64,000 nt of DNA, from positions 1 through 64,000 of the forward strand of contig JAHDQN010000007.1 in assembly GCA_018433775.1 (NCBI GenBank), in the 5' to 3' direction. Positions 26,618-35,601 of this stretch are shown piece after piece; position 1 is the first letter of the stretch; the number at the start of each line of letters is the position of its first letter. Made by a program: the position numbers and the translations under genes. Below the pieces are notes generated by a model. That model worked only from the letters and a program-made list of their open reading frames with translations. It searched no databases and was not told the DNA's origin. The stretch is from Deltaproteobacteria bacterium. GTDB taxonomy: Bacteria > Desulfobacterota > Desulfomonilia > UBA1062.

Positions 26618-27153
26618 TCGAGATCCTCAAATACCTGTACTGGGACCTGGCGTCCCGCACGGGAAGGGATCAGTACATTGCCCTGCTGCTGCGAAACATC
26701 CCGGGCGACTTTGGTGTTGTCCTCAGGCGTGAGTGGTACACCAGGAGGTTCGGGAAGGCGGGCAGGGGCTTGAGCATCCACCCGGGGACCACCATCCTGA
26801 ATCCCGGGTGCATCGAGTGCGGAGACCGCATCGACATCGGACTCTTCAACTATATTCAGGCGGGCGGCGGCGTCATCATGGGCAATAACGTGCTCCTGGG
26901 GCCTTACACGAGGATATGGACCCAGAACCATAACTACAAGAATCCGGACATCCCGGTTCACGATCAGGGCTACACCTTCAGGCCGGTGATCATCGGCGAC
27001 GATGTCTGGATGGGTGCAAACGTATTTGTCATGCCGGGTGTCGTGTTGGGCAGCAGGTGCGTCGTTTCGGCAAACTCCGTGGTGGGGCGCAAGGACTACC
27101 CGCCCGGTACCGTTCTGGCAGGATATCCTGCACGGAAGATAGGAGCGAGGTGA
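26614..27153 (+). CDS. Hexapeptide-repeat acyltransferase
   Basis: The 179-residue product is a left-handed beta-helix acyltransferase of the maltose/galactoside O-acetyltransferase group. Hexapeptide turns begin near residue 50 (HPGTTILNPGCIECGDRIDIG), with the active-site loop containing His in TQNHNYKNPDIPVHDQG and the C-terminal GAGSVVTKD-like NSVVGRKDYPPGTVLAGYPARKIG. It probably O-acetylates a sugar of the repeat unit. It begins with GTG at 26614, overlapping the previous stop as GTGA, and the next gene starts one base after its stop. Confidence 0.88.
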   Translation: MIEILKYLYWDLASRTGRDQYIALLLRNIPGDFGVVLRREWYTRRFGKAGRGLSIHPGTTILNPGCIECGDRIDIGLFNYIQAGGGVIMGNNVLLGPYTRIWTQNHNYKNPDIPVHDQGYTFRPVIIGDDVWMGANVFVMPGVVLGSRCVVSANSVVGRKDYPPGTVLAGYPARKIGAR

Positions 27154-27154
27154 C

Positions 27155-28576
27155 ATGGATACAGCGGATCTCGAACAAAAAAAGGTGCTGGTCATCGCAT
27201 ATGGATTTCCTCCCATCGCGCACGCAGGGGTCTATCGGACCATGCGTTTCTGCCGGTATCTCCCGGATAACGGCTGGACGCCCACGGTCATCACGATCAA
27301 CGAGTCAAAGGATATCCACAGCGACCACAGTCTCATGAAACGGATACCCCCGGAGGTCCGGATACACAGGACCTATATTCTGGACATCTGGAGAATGATC
27401 CAGCGATATCGGGCAAGGGATGCCCGGAGAGAAGCCGTCCGTGCGTCACTGCGCGATCCCGGCTCACGGGGCGGGGTGGCCGGAGCGGTGAAGAGGGTCG
27501 AGAGGTTTTTTCTGTCGGCACTGCTCAAGATCTTTTCCATCCCCGATCACATGGTGTTCTGGATTCCCTTTGCCGTGATCAGGGGCATCAGGCTCATGCG
27601 CAAGGAAGACTTCGATGTGATATACACGACCTCGCCCCCTCATTCAGAGCACCTCGCGGGGCTCATCCTGGCAAAGATCTTCCGCAAGCCCTGGGTGGCC
27701 GACTTCCGCGACCCCATTGTCGACAATTTTCATACCGAGGAGCTGTTCCGCATCGAGCTGTGGCTGCACGGTCTGCTGGAGAATATCATCGTCAGGTTCG
27801 CGGACACCGTGGTCATGGTCACCGAATCTCACAGGCAATCTCTGAAAAATCGCTATCCTGCCCTAGGCGGCAAGTTCGTGGTGGTCAGAAACGGATTTGA
27901 CCCGGCCCTTTTCGAAAACATACAGCCGGACAGCTTCGACAGGTTCACCATCCTGTTCGGCGGGACACTCTACGGGACCATCAGCCCGGACTTTTTCATC
28001 CACGGCCTGGCCCGGTGGCTGGAGACCAAGGATCCCTCGGTGCGGGACAACGTCCAGGCCCTCTTCTACGGCATGGGATGCGAGAAGGCGGGAGCCCTGG
28101 CGCATGAGCTGGGGCTGGAGCATGTGGTCAGGACGAGCGGCCTTATCCCGCACGACGAGATCATCCGCAAACAGAAGGGCGCCGATCTTCTCCTCCTCAT
28201 CATCGGGCACGACAGCAAGAGCGCCGGGGTCATCACCTCCAAGCTCTACGAGTACATGGCGGTGAAACGGCCCATCCTCGCGATCATGCAGGAGAGCGAG
28301 GCCCTCGATATCATCCGGGACTACGGCAACTTCTACCATGCCCCGCACGATGACTATCCGGCCCTCCTCAAGGCGCTCGACAATGCATATGAAGAATATC
28401 TCCGAAAAGGCCGGGCCCGGGAAGAAGAAAACCGGGAGCAAGAAAAGGAGAAACGCGCACCCGGCTTCGACAATTCCCGATATGACGTAACGGTCCAGGT
28501 GAAGGACCTCATACACATCTTCAACGAGTCGAATCTCCGGAGGGCGGGGATTCCCGGTGAACACCCGCTCCCGTAA
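27155..28576 (+). CDS. Family 4-type glycosyltransferase
   Basis: A GT-B fold glycosyltransferase of 473 residues. The N-terminal acceptor domain starts VLVIAYGFPPIAHAGVYRTMRFCRYLPDNGW, a form common to GT4 enzymes of polysaccharide loci. DFDVIYTTSPPHSEHLAGL and KPWVADFRDPI follow. The C-terminal donor domain has the nucleotide-sugar segment ITSKLYEYMAVKRPILAIMQES, in place of the usual EAMASG motif. The C-terminus is a charged Glu/Arg-rich helix. The ATG is behind a GGAG site. It is part of the tight run 24399-28576. Confidence 0.87.
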   Translation: MDTADLEQKKVLVIAYGFPPIAHAGVYRTMRFCRYLPDNGWTPTVITINESKDIHSDHSLMKRIPPEVRIHRTYILDIWRMIQRYRARDARREAVRASLRDPGSRGGVAGAVKRVERFFLSALLKIFSIPDHMVFWIPFAVIRGIRLMRKEDFDVIYTTSPPHSEHLAGLILAKIFRKPWVADFRDPIVDNFHTEELFRIELWLHGLLENIIVRFADTVVMVTESHRQSLKNRYPALGGKFVVVRNGFDPALFENIQPDSFDRFTILFGGTLYGTISPDFFIHGLARWLETKDPSVRDNVQALFYGMGCEKAGALAHELGLEHVVRTSGLIPHDEIIRKQKGADLLLLIIGHDSKSAGVITSKLYEYMAVKRPILAIMQESEALDIIRDYGNFYHAPHDDYPALLKALDNAYEEYLRKGRAREEENREQEKEKRAPGFDNSRYDVTVQVKDLIHIFNESNLRRAGIPGEHPLP

Positions 28577-28643
28577 GCGGCCCCATCCATCGGGGATGGT
28601 TGCCCCTGTTTCTTCATAAGCCTGTCTTTTCGAGACCATACAT

Positions 28644-30128
28644 GTGGCAATAAGCGTCGGGAATGAGTCAAAGCTGCTGGCCAGGCACTCGATCATCTAC
28701 GGGATCGGGACGAGTGCCAACAAGATCGTGGGATTTCTCCTCCTGCCCATCTATACCCAGTACCTCTCCACCCGGGAATACGGCATCAAGGAGCTCGTGG
28801 GTCTGAGCACGGACATCCTGGGGATCCTCCTGGCTACCGCCATTTCATCCGCCTTTTACCGGTTCTATTTCGATTATACCGAGGAGAGCGACCGGAACAT
28901 GGTGCTGAGCTCATCCTACATATTCCTGGGCATATTCGGGCTGATCTTCGTGTGCATCCTTTCCCTGGGCTCGCCGGTCATGGCCCGCTACATTCTCGAC
29001 TCCTCAGGGCTCTATGTCTATTTCCTGATCGCGTTTGCATCCCTGTGGTTCCAGACCATCAACACCATCGGCCTCAACTACCTCAGGGTGACCCTGAAGT
29101 CAGTCCAGTTCGTCGTGCTCTCGCTCTTCAGGCTCGTCCTGGCCATTGCCCTGAACATCTATTTCATCATCGTGCTGCGCATGGGGGTCCTGGGCATTCT
29201 ACTGAGCACACTCATCACCTCCATCGTCATGTCCCTGGTCCTCAACGTGCCGCAGCTGGTGAAGACCGGGTTCGGGTACTCGCCTGGGATCATCAAAGAC
29301 ATGCTCAAGTTCGGCCTCCCCATGATCCCGTCGCAGTTCGGCACGCTCATCGTGAACCTCTCGGACCGGTTTTTCATCAAGGGCTACTGCTCCATTGCCG
29401 AGGCCGGGATCTACTCGCTCGGGTACCGTTTCGGCATCCTGCCCGGCACCTTCGTGTCCGAGCCCTTCAACCAGGTCTGGCAGCCCCGGAGGCTCGAGGT
29501 CTACAATCAGGAGAACGCCGAGGAGATATTCGGGAGGATATTCACCTACTTCCTTCTGTTCATCTCGTTCGTGGCCCTGGGCGTGGCCGTGCTCACCGAG
29601 GAGATCCTGGTCGTCATCGCGGACCGGGCGTTCTGGCCGGCGTACAGGATCGTCCCGATCATTGTGCTGGCAAACGTGATCTTCACCTTTCATTATCACT
29701 TCAACATGGGCATCATCATCGAGAAAAAAACCAAATACCTGGCCTATATCAATGTCTCGAACGCAGCACTCGTGCTGATCCTGAACTTTCTGCTCATCCC
29801 GAGATACGGGATGTACGGCGCAGCGTATGCAACGCTCGTTGCCTACATCTACAAGGCCGTCTCCACCTATTTTTTCAGCAACCGCTTCTTCAAGATCCAC
29901 TTCGAGTTCATCCGGATGGGAAAGATCTTTCTGGCGGCCTCAGTCATCTATTTTCTCTCGCTGCAGGTGAACACGGCCTCGGTCTATGCCGATGTCGCCG
30001 TCAAGACACTGCTGGTTTTCGTGTTCCCGCTCGTGCTCCTGCTCGTGAATTTCTTCACTCCCGAGGAAAAGAGCAGGATCGGATCGATCTTCCGGCCCGC
30101 CGAGGGCGTGGTGAGGCCGTGGGAATGA
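28644..30128 (+). CDS. Wzx-type oligosaccharide flippase (first copy)
   Basis: This 494-residue polytopic protein (12-14 helices) is of the MOP flippase superfamily. It would move a lipid-linked repeat unit across the inner membrane. The N-terminal HSIIYGIGTSANKIVGFLLLPIYTQYLSTREYGIKEL is characteristic of polysaccharide flippases, as is GLPMIPSQFGTLIVNLSDRFFIKGYCS near residue 230. The start is probably GTG 28644: an ATG two bases earlier reads into a stop within three codons. The ribosome site is weak. It follows the glycosyltransferase after 67 bp and is followed by an inverted-repeat region. A second flippase lies at the right end of the window. Confidence 0.9.
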   Translation: MAISVGNESKLLARHSIIYGIGTSANKIVGFLLLPIYTQYLSTREYGIKELVGLSTDILGILLATAISSAFYRFYFDYTEESDRNMVLSSSYIFLGIFGLIFVCILSLGSPVMARYILDSSGLYVYFLIAFASLWFQTINTIGLNYLRVTLKSVQFVVLSLFRLVLAIALNIYFIIVLRMGVLGILLSTLITSIVMSLVLNVPQLVKTGFGYSPGIIKDMLKFGLPMIPSQFGTLIVNLSDRFFIKGYCSIAEAGIYSLGYRFGILPGTFVSEPFNQVWQPRRLEVYNQENAEEIFGRIFTYFLLFISFVALGVAVLTEEILVVIADRAFWPAYRIVPIIVLANVIFTFHYHFNMGIIIEKKTKYLAYINVSNAALVLILNFLLIPRYGMYGAAYATLVAYIYKAVSTYFFSNRFFKIHFEFIRMGKIFLAASVIYFLSLQVNTASVYADVAVKTLLVFVFPLVLLLVNFFTPEEKSRIGSIFRPAEGVVRPWE

Positions 30129-30450
30129 CCGGCTCTGCCCCAAGCCCCCATGCAGGCCTCATGCCGCCCCTTTGCGAGCCTTTCGCATGCACTTCTTCGC
30201 CGCCTGCCCCAAACACTACAGTGGCGGAGTTTGATACAGGATCGGGTCACACCAGGATCGGGGTCAGGTCTCAACATATCACCAGGATCGGGGTCAGGTC
30301 TCAACATATGACATTCCTTTTGTCATATGTTGAGACCTGACCCCGGTGTTCTCGTTCTCGCTGCTGACCCCGGTGTTCTCGCCGGTGACTGCCGGGCTTC
30401 AGGGGCAGAGCACGTGAAAGGCTGAAAAAAAGGAGTCTGTTCCAACCGTC
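30129..30450. other. 322-bp region with repeats between wzx and wzy
   Basis: This gap contains no gene. Most of it is a compound repeat: a 30-bp unit in tandem, a long palindrome and a second short direct repeat. The wzy ribosome site AAAAAAAGGAG lies at its right end. Confidence 0.6.
30250..30381. repeat. Palindromic repeat element, copy 1
   Basis: Two exact 30-bp tandem units occupy 30250-30279 and 30280-30309. The second unit runs into a perfect 24-bp inverted repeat (30290-30313 with 30321-30344) around a 7-base loop. An 18-bp word beginning CTGACCCCGGTG occurs at 30337-30354 and again at 30364-30381. The core arm GGGGTCAGGTCTCAACAT is shared with the element at 62582-62674. Such arms resemble the palindromes associated with IS200-like REP-associated transposases, but no transposase is present here. 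Confidence 0.85.
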
Positions 30451-31737
30451 ATGCTGCCTTCCGCCGAATCCGTTCAGATCATCCTGCCCATCGTGTGTGT
30501 CCTGCTCCTGGTCATGTCTCTCAAGAACCCGGTGTATGGGGTGATCGCGTACTTCATTGTCCTCAACGCAAAGCTCGGCGATATGTATCCCCTGCTCGGG
30601 GCCATCCGGTTCGAGCTGCTCGTTGCCGCCTATGTGCTCTTCAGGATCCTTGTTTCCGGCAAAGGACTCGGCAATTTCCTGCCCGGTTCCAACCCCATAA
30701 ACAAGGCCTTCTGGGTGCTTTTCGCGGTGGGGATGTTCTCCGTGGCCTTCTCCGTGAACCCTGTCGTATCCTGGAACGAGGGGGGATATTTTCTCCTGAA
30801 GATCACGGTCTTCTACATCATGATCGTGTCCACGGTGCGCTCAACCACCGACCTTGCCAGGATTCTCTGGGCCTTTATCCTGGTCACCGCATGGATCGCC
30901 TATGAGCCCGTGGTGAACTACCTCTCGGGCGACGTCAGCGAGCAGATGTACGGCGCCGTGGCGTACGGGAGATTCGGGGCCGCTTCCGGCCATGTGGCCC
31001 TTGCCAACACTCTCAACCAGGTCATTCCCGTGCTCCTCTATTTCGCCATGACCAACAGGAAAAGATTCATCAGGGTCACCTCGCTCATGATTCTCGCCCT
31101 GCTGGTGTTCGGGGTGTATGCCTCGAAATCCAGGGGCGGCTTCCTGGGGCTCATGGTGACCGCCATGGGCGTGGTCTATTTTTCCCGCGACCGGCTCAAG
31201 GCCGGGCTCATCGCAGGGGTCTTCGTCGTCTTCTTCCTCACCCTGGCCGCGTCTGACTACCTCTCCCACATGTCCACCATACAGGAGGGGGTTCACTCGA
31301 GCAGGACCACCTCGGATAGGTATCTGGGACTGCTCAACGGGGTCTCCATGATGATCAAGCGGCCCGTGCTCGGCGTGGGCATCGGCTGCTATGCAGAGGC
31401 CCGCAGGCAGTTCTTCCATTATTATTTCTATGCCCACAACCTCTACGGCGAGCTGTTCGGCGAGCTCGGTCTTGCGAGTATTGCCTGGTTCTACCTCATC
31501 TACCTGGTCTTCAGGCGAACGGGCGCCATCAAGCGGAACCTCGTCCGCGGCAGCCCCCGGGATGCGTTCTATTTCAACATCATCACCGCCATACAGCTCG
31601 GGCTCTTCGTCAGGCTGTTCGTGGGCAATTTCACCCACGGGTCTTTTATCTGGTTCTGGTTCCTGATGGCCGCCCTGACCGTGGCCGTTCAGAACATCCT
31701 GCTGCAGGAGAGGCGCGTTCCCCTGCAGAATATCTAA
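30451..31737 (+). CDS. Wzy-type polymerase / O-antigen ligase family protein
   Basis: The 428-residue product has about ten membrane helices and the Wzy_C/O-antigen ligase periplasmic loop. Marks are SKSRGGFLGLMVTAMGVV, the loop with RTTSDRYLGLLNGVSMMIKRPVLGVGIGCY, and HNLYGELFGELGLASIAWFYLIY with the conserved His. It would polymerise flipped repeat units (Wzy) or ligate polymer to an acceptor; the two functions cannot be told apart by sequence reading. Its position between a flippase and export-related genes favours Wzy. The ATG has AAAAAAAGGAG upstream. Confidence 0.85.
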   Translation: MLPSAESVQIILPIVCVLLLVMSLKNPVYGVIAYFIVLNAKLGDMYPLLGAIRFELLVAAYVLFRILVSGKGLGNFLPGSNPINKAFWVLFAVGMFSVAFSVNPVVSWNEGGYFLLKITVFYIMIVSTVRSTTDLARILWAFILVTAWIAYEPVVNYLSGDVSEQMYGAVAYGRFGAASGHVALANTLNQVIPVLLYFAMTNRKRFIRVTSLMILALLVFGVYASKSRGGFLGLMVTAMGVVYFSRDRLKAGLIAGVFVVFFLTLAASDYLSHMSTIQEGVHSSRTTSDRYLGLLNGVSMMIKRPVLGVGIGCYAEARRQFFHYYFYAHNLYGELFGELGLASIAWFYLIYLVFRRTGAIKRNLVRGSPRDAFYFNIITAIQLGLFVRLFVGNFTHGSFIWFWFLMAALTVAVQNILLQERRVPLQNI

Positions 31738-31758
31738 GGAAGACAGGAGTCACTCTTC

Positions 31759-33126
31759 ATGCTCAAAAACGTGATCAAGAACGTCACCTTTCCTCTCATC
31801 GCACGCCGGGAGGGTCTCGGCGGGTTCATGGGTAACCTGCGATCTCTCGAAGAGAGCCAGTTCTGGCCCTACCACCGGATCGCCGATCTGCAGCGGGATC
31901 GCTTGAAAAACCTCCTGGTGCACGCCTACGAGAACACGGACTTCTACCGGAAGAGGTTCGACGACGCCGGCTTCAACCCCTACACCTTCCGGCACCCGGA
32001 CCAGCTGCTCAAGATACCCGTGCTCACCAAAGAGCAGATACGGGACAACATGTCCCGTCTCATCGCGCGCAATTATCACCCGGAAGAGATCCACTATGCC
32101 GAGACCGGCGGGACCTCGGAGGTGAAGATGCGGTTTTACCGCGACAACAAATGCCTGTCCATGAAAGAGGCGGCCATCTACCGGTTCGGCCGGTGGGCGG
32201 GATGGGACTTCGGCGACTATATGGGGCTGGTCTGGCCGGCCCACCAGGACTTCATGGGCTACGGCACGCTCAAGGCGAGGATGCGAAACGAGCTCTACAA
32301 ACGGATCGTGCTCTTTGCGTCAGCCGTGATCGATGACCGGGCGTGCAGCGAATACCTGAACGTGCTGAAGCTGAAAAAACCCACCACCATCCTGGCGTTC
32401 AGCAGCCCCATCCACGAGCTCGCGAAGTACATGGCCAGAAAGGGAATCGACGGATACCGGCTCAAGGGTCTCATCACCACCGGCGAGCCGCTCTACGACC
32501 ATCAGCGCCGCCTGGTGGCCGATATGTTCCACTGCGATATCCAGGATTCGTACCGCTCGCGCGAGGCAGGCCCCATGGCCCAGGAGTGCGGTGCCCACTC
32601 GGGCATGCACATCAATGCCGAGTGCCTCTACCTGGAGCTGGACGATCCCCGGCCCATGGCCTCGTCCGGGGAGCAGGCGGGCAATGTGCTCGTCACCGAC
32701 CTGCTGAACTACGGCATGCCCCTGATCCGCTACTACATGGGCGACACCGCGGTGCTGAGCGAGAGGACCTGTCCCTGCGGCAGGGGCCTGCCCCTGATGA
32801 AGGAGATCGTGGGCCGCGCGCTCGACGTGTTCGTCACGCCCGAGGGCAGGCTGGTATCGACCATTGCCATGGTGATGTACATGGTGAATGCGGCCCCGGG
32901 TTTCTTCGGCCAGATGCAGGCCGTCCAGGACGCCGCGGATCACATCACCCTGAAGATGACGCGCGATCTGATTCCAGGCAAAGAGGTCATGGATCACCAG
33001 GCCAGAATCGTGGAAAAGCTCTTCGGCGCGAAGATGCGGATCACCTACGAGTTCGTGGACGAGATCCCCCGTGAGAAATCCGGCAAGTATCTCTTCGCCA
33101 GGAGGCTGATTCCGTTGCCTCAGTGA
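31759..33126 (+). CDS. PaaK/CapK-like adenylate-forming enzyme
   Basis: The 455 residues belong to the phenylacetate-CoA ligase-like group, whose EPS-locus members are called CapK. ANL enzymes activate carboxylates as acyl-AMP. The phosphate loop appears as YAETGGTSEVKMRFYRD (about 113-129). The adenine-binding and hinge region is YRSREAGPMAQEC, and TCPCGRGLPLMKEIVGRALDVFVTPEGRLV follows. The C-terminal lysine region reads DEIPREKSGKYLF, where PREKSGK fits the catalytic-lysine motif of active enzymes. No acyl carrier or CoA partner is obvious nearby. It may supply an activated acyl group for decorating the polymer, which is inference. It overlaps the alternative CapA start. Confidence 0.85.
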   Translation: MLKNVIKNVTFPLIARREGLGGFMGNLRSLEESQFWPYHRIADLQRDRLKNLLVHAYENTDFYRKRFDDAGFNPYTFRHPDQLLKIPVLTKEQIRDNMSRLIARNYHPEEIHYAETGGTSEVKMRFYRDNKCLSMKEAAIYRFGRWAGWDFGDYMGLVWPAHQDFMGYGTLKARMRNELYKRIVLFASAVIDDRACSEYLNVLKLKKPTTILAFSSPIHELAKYMARKGIDGYRLKGLITTGEPLYDHQRRLVADMFHCDIQDSYRSREAGPMAQECGAHSGMHINAECLYLELDDPRPMASSGEQAGNVLVTDLLNYGMPLIRYYMGDTAVLSERTCPCGRGLPLMKEIVGRALDVFVTPEGRLVSTIAMVMYMVNAAPGFFGQMQAVQDAADHITLKMTRDLIPGKEVMDHQARIVEKLFGAKMRITYEFVDEIPREKSGKYLFARRLIPLPQ

Positions 33127-33155
33127 TTCAAATACAAAGACATAAGGACAAAGCC

Positions 33156-34472
33156 ATGATCAAGATCGGTTTCGTGGGCGACATCGCCCTGACACACGGT
33201 TACGACGCACTGTACGAGGCCAAGGGCCCCCATTACCCGTTCGAGCGCATCCGGGAGACGCTCGCGGGACACGACATCCTGATCGGGAATCTCGAAGCCC
33301 CCCTGTGTCTCGGGGGTGAACCATATCCCGGCAAGGTGAGCCTGAAGGCCCATCCGGGATATGCCGCGGGCATGAAGGATGCCGGATTCACCGCCCTGTC
33401 GCTCGCCAACAACCATATCTTGGACTACCGTGAGCAGGCCATGTACGATACCATGGCCAGCCTGGACGCGCAGGGCATCGGATGGTTCGGCGCGGGCGCC
33501 TGCCTCGAAGAGGCGAACCGGCCTGCGATCATCGAACGGAACGGCATCTCTCTGGGGGTTCTGTCGCGCTCGGAGGTGACGATCGACTCGCCGTTTTATG
33601 CCTCCGGCCCGGAGCGGGGCATCGCCCCGCTCGACCTCGAGGAGCTCGCGCATGCCATCGCATCGCTCAAGGGCAGGGTCCATGCCGTCGCGGTCTGTCT
33701 GCACTGGGGAAAGGAAGACTGGCGCTACCCGGCCCCTGATCAGGTTCGGACCGCCCGCGCTATCATCGACATGGGGGCCGGCCTCGTCATCGGGCATCAT
33801 CCCCATGTGCTGCAGGGCATCGAACGCTATCGCCAGGGCCATATCGCCTACAGCCTCGGCAACTTCCTGTTCTCCGATCTCGACTGGCGGTGGGTGAACG
33901 GCGAGGGCGAGGTGGTGCATTCTTTCATGAAGCTCAATCGTGCCAGGAGAGAATCCGCCGTTTTCTCGGCCGATATCTCGGAGACAGGCATCCACGGGGT
34001 GAGTCTGACCGGGTGCAGGACCGCAAAAGACCTGCGCGTCGCCGTTGTGGACGATCCCGGGCGTTTCGAGGTCCGGATGAGGGCCTTGTCCGCCCCCATC
34101 GCCATGAGCCGGTATGCCGCTTTCTGGACGATGTACGATGAGTTTCATACCCGGTGGATTCAGATGATGTATCAGATGAAAAGGGCACGAAAGGTGCACA
34201 AGATAGGCCCCTATATCGCCCGGCGGGTCCGTGACGGAATCACGGTCCGGATGCACGCCCGGGCAGGGGCCGGTTCGCTGAAGCAGGAGAACCGGCCGCA
34301 GAGCAATCACAGGGCCCGATCCGGAACCATGCCGGCGCGGACGGAGCCGGCATCTCAGAATGGTGAAGGACGGGCAGGAAGCCGGGAGCAGAAACAGCCG
34401 CCCGGCGAAATAAACAGGAATTCCGATACCCTTGGAAAACACGGACAGAAGAATCAAACTCTTATCTCGTGA
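33156..34472 (+). CDS. CapA-like metallophosphatase-fold protein
   Basis: The product resembles CapA/PgsA proteins, calcineurin-like enzymes linked to capsule or poly-gamma-glutamate synthesis. The core has FVGDIALTHGYD, LIGNLEAPL, SLANNHILDY (the ANNH metal motif), CLHWGKEDWRYP and IGHHPHVLQG, followed by AYSLGNFLF. The core ends around residue 370, and the last 70 residues are a low-complexity Arg/Gln/Ser/Glu-rich tail of doubtful origin. I prefer ATG 33156 with AAGGA upstream; GTG 33123 would overlap the previous gene. No signal peptide is evident. It overlaps the next gene by 41 bases. Confidence 0.85.
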   Translation: MIKIGFVGDIALTHGYDALYEAKGPHYPFERIRETLAGHDILIGNLEAPLCLGGEPYPGKVSLKAHPGYAAGMKDAGFTALSLANNHILDYREQAMYDTMASLDAQGIGWFGAGACLEEANRPAIIERNGISLGVLSRSEVTIDSPFYASGPERGIAPLDLEELAHAIASLKGRVHAVAVCLHWGKEDWRYPAPDQVRTARAIIDMGAGLVIGHHPHVLQGIERYRQGHIAYSLGNFLFSDLDWRWVNGEGEVVHSFMKLNRARRESAVFSADISETGIHGVSLTGCRTAKDLRVAVVDDPGRFEVRMRALSAPIAMSRYAAFWTMYDEFHTRWIQMMYQMKRARKVHKIGPYIARRVRDGITVRMHARAGAGSLKQENRPQSNHRARSGTMPARTEPASQNGEGRAGSREQKQPPGEINRNSDTLGKHGQKNQTLIS

Positions 34473-35511
34473 AGCAAAAGAGAGGATATACCAAGGACTT
34501 GCCATAACCCGGTTACCACGGTTTCTGAACAGAACACTCTTCAGGAAGGCACATACCGTTATCACGTACCACGGCGTCAGGAATGCAGACCTGCCCATCC
34601 CGGATGAGTGCTTCATCGCCAGGGACAGGTTCATCAGCCAGATGCTCTATGTAAGGCGGCACTTCACCGTGGTGCCGCTCTCTCAGGCGCTCGAGCTTGC
34701 GGTCTCACGAAAAAAACCGGTGCTGCCGCTCTTGTCCATCACCTTTGACGACGGTTTTCAGAACGTATACGACAACGCCTTTCCCGTCTTGAAAGAGCTG
34801 GGGCTTCCGGCCACGGTGTTTCTCGTCACGAGTCTGACCGACACCGACGACACCATCTGGTACTGTGTCCTGAACCACGCATTCTCCGAGACAAGCAAGA
34901 GAAGCATCGTGTGGCGTGACCGGCGCTTCGATCTGACAAACCCCGGAAACCGGGTTCATGCCTGCCTGACGCTCCAGGGAATTCTCAAGGAGATGCCGCA
35001 GGATGTTCTGGTGCGGGAAGTCGAGGGCATCATTACCGCACTCGGATTCGACCCCGGCAGCGGGCTCCCTAAGAACAGTCCCTTCCGTATTCTGAACAGC
35101 CGTGACATACAGGAGATGCACAAGAGCGGGCTCATCGAGTTCGGCGCTCACACCCATACCCACTCGATCCTCAGTCTGCTGACCGAAGATGCCCAGGAGC
35201 ACGAGATCCGGTCTTCCATCGACCGCGTGTGCGCGATCACGGGAAAGCCGTGCACCCTGTTCAGTTATCCCAACGGCGAGGCAGGGGATTTCGGGGAGAT
35301 GACCCGGGATCTTCTGATCCGCAACAATATATACTGCTCGGTAACCATGATGAGAGGACCGAACTACCCTGATACCGATCGCTTTTGCTACCGCCGCTAT
35401 GGAATCGAAAGCGCCATGAGCGACCATCGATTCGTGATGAATGTCCATCACATGGTATGGGTGAAGCGGTCCATAAGTCGAGCGAACAGGGCGTGCCCGG
35501 GGCGGGCTTAA
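34432..35511 (+). CDS. Polysaccharide deacetylase (first copy)
   Basis: This NodB-homology (CE4) enzyme of 359 residues would remove N-acetyl groups from a glycan. Motif 1 TFDDG is at 104-108 with Asp106 and the metal ligand Asp107. Motif 2 HTHTH is at 240-244 with both metal-binding histidines. FSYPNGEAGDFGE supplies the third motif region. An insert of about 90 residues separates motifs 1 and 2, as in other EPS-locus members. Only a TTG start (34432) with AGGAA upstream fits, since the first ATG falls well within the fold. It has no signal peptide, so action before export is possible. Confidence 0.88.
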   Translation: MENTDRRIKLLSREAKERIYQGLAITRLPRFLNRTLFRKAHTVITYHGVRNADLPIPDECFIARDRFISQMLYVRRHFTVVPLSQALELAVSRKKPVLPLLSITFDDGFQNVYDNAFPVLKELGLPATVFLVTSLTDTDDTIWYCVLNHAFSETSKRSIVWRDRRFDLTNPGNRVHACLTLQGILKEMPQDVLVREVEGIITALGFDPGSGLPKNSPFRILNSRDIQEMHKSGLIEFGAHTHTHSILSLLTEDAQEHEIRSSIDRVCAITGKPCTLFSYPNGEAGDFGEMTRDLLIRNNIYCSVTMMRGPNYPDTDRFCYRRYGIESAMSDHRFVMNVHHMVWVKRSISRANRACPGRA

Positions 35512-35601
35512 TAGGCGGGTAAGGGCATTTTCTTGCGCGTGCGGGCCCGGATGTGCCCGCACATGGTCCTAAACAAAAGAATCGTTTCACGGATAAAACC
35601 C

